Assembly (NCBI GenBank): GCA_017619335.1
Contig: JAFZSP010000010.1
Location: 1-64,000 of the forward strand
Direction: 5' to 3'
DNA length: 64,000 bases
DNA from: Bacteroidaceae bacterium
GTDB taxonomy: Bacteria; Bacteroidota; Bacteroidia; Bacteroidales; Bacteroidaceae
Shown here: positions 63,659 to 64,000 of the stretch, piece by piece
How the letters are laid out: the number at the start of each line of letters is the position of its first letter
How positions within the stretch are numbered: position 1 is the first letter of the stretch
The notes under the pieces: model-generated
The model's database searches: none
What the model was told of the DNA's origin: nothing
What the model saw: only the letters and a program-made list of their open reading frames with translations
Program-made: the position numbers and the translations under genes

Positions 63659-64000
63659 TCAATACTGCGGGTCTGGATTATCATCGTCACCCGGCATCTT
63701 GCCTGCCGTGGTGAAGCTGACTTGTTCGCCGTAGGTGATGCCCGTGGCATTGCGGGCAAAAGGACGGACGAAATACATCGTTCCGGACTCTAAGTTGGAC
63801 AGGGTAAAGGTCACATCGTTGCCGGTGTCGTTGCCACTGCGAGCGACCTTGCCGTCGTTGACGGTCGGATTCTCATGGGTGGCGAAGCAGACGCCATACT
63901 CGCTGACGACCGATGTACTGCTCTGGTAACCAAAGGAAACAACGGCACTGTACTTGCTCACTTCGCTGACTACCGTCTGCTGGACGGAGGGTGCTGCACC
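63659..64000 (-). CDS. C-terminal end of a fibronectin-type III-like surface protein (5' end outside the window)
   Basis: The frame is open to the right edge of the window. The visible 113 residues (from about GAAPSVQQTVVSEVSKYSAV) include a Bacteroidota Fn3-like domain (SEYGVCFATHENPTVNDGKV, then NLESGTMYFVRPFARNATGI and TYGEQVSFTT). The end (GKMPGDDDNPDPQY) is an acidic, Pro-rich tail without the 'DLxGRR' motif of its neighbours. It lies 55 bp upstream of the giant repeat protein gene on the same strand; the gap holds GAGGTTGTGAGGTTG-like direct repeats and no clear promoter, so the two may share a transcript. Confidence 0.75.
   Translation of the reverse strand, partial: GAAPSVQQTVVSEVSKYSAVVSFGYQSSTSVVSEYGVCFATHENPTVNDGKVARSGNDTGNDVTFTLSNLESGTMYFVRPFARNATGITYGEQVSFTTAGKMPGDDDNPDPQY

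Overview
The window looks like chromosome from a Bacteroidota member of the order Bacteroidales, most likely Prevotellaceae-like. The evidence is recurrent promoters of the Bacteroidota type (TAnnTTTGC), SusC/BtuB-style TonB-dependent receptors, a MurF-alanine racemase fusion followed by a GSCFA gene, a Wzc kinase with a Tyr/Gly tail, and many exported proteins ending in a short 'DLxGRR...GIYIxNGKKVV' motif. Assignment to genus is inference; there is no rRNA or other taxonomic marker here.

Layout. 1-1300: end of an unknown gene, a palindromic repeat region, and a DUF4236-type membrane protein. 1301-4443: a thiamine uptake unit, made of a promoter, a TPP riboswitch, a TonB-dependent receptor and a PnuT-like permease. 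4449-7718 (minus): polysaccharide export pair (Wzc-like kinase/copolymerase and Wza-like lipoprotein). 7858-8980: an RlpA-like protein, a tiny membrane protein and a small YxxP peptide. 9024-21281: exported proteins, namely a GLUG-repeat protein, a 3196-residue LamG/Fn3 protein and a translationally coupled 423-residue partner sharing a module with it. 21477-31820 (minus): a ten-gene polysaccharide operon with glycosyltransferases, flippase, polymerase, UDP-sugar dehydrogenase, two acyltransferases, a WecG/TagA enzyme and an opine-dehydrogenase-like enzyme. 32008-35348 (minus): MurF-Alr and GSCFA. 35537-42351: dxs, trkA, a second TonB receptor, and a RAYT-like HUH transposase with a long C-terminal extension. 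42492-48666: two similar cassettes, each a large Ig-like/OB-fold exported protein followed by a small YxxP peptide. 48781-48886: five 18-bp palindromes at an exact 22-bp period. 49115-53204: a MATE transporter and an exported LPP20-like pair. 53296-64000 (minus): a 3435-residue protein built of about 35 chitobiase-C-terminal-like repeats, and the end of another Fn3-type surface protein.

How it fits together. Much of the window concerns the cell surface: polysaccharide synthesis and export, very large exported repeat proteins with a shared C-terminal end, and outer-membrane nutrient uptake. The most unusual signals are (1) three small MKKxYxxP peptides that sit beside the large exported-protein genes, two of them with near-identical leaders; (2) the 22-bp-period palindrome array; (3) the HUH transposase fused to a Rossmann-like domain; (4) the two-module, 35-fold repeat protein; and (5) short palindromic repeats inserted in frame inside several genes. 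Most of the minus- or plus-strand open frames that overlap the listed genes are shadows of those genes.
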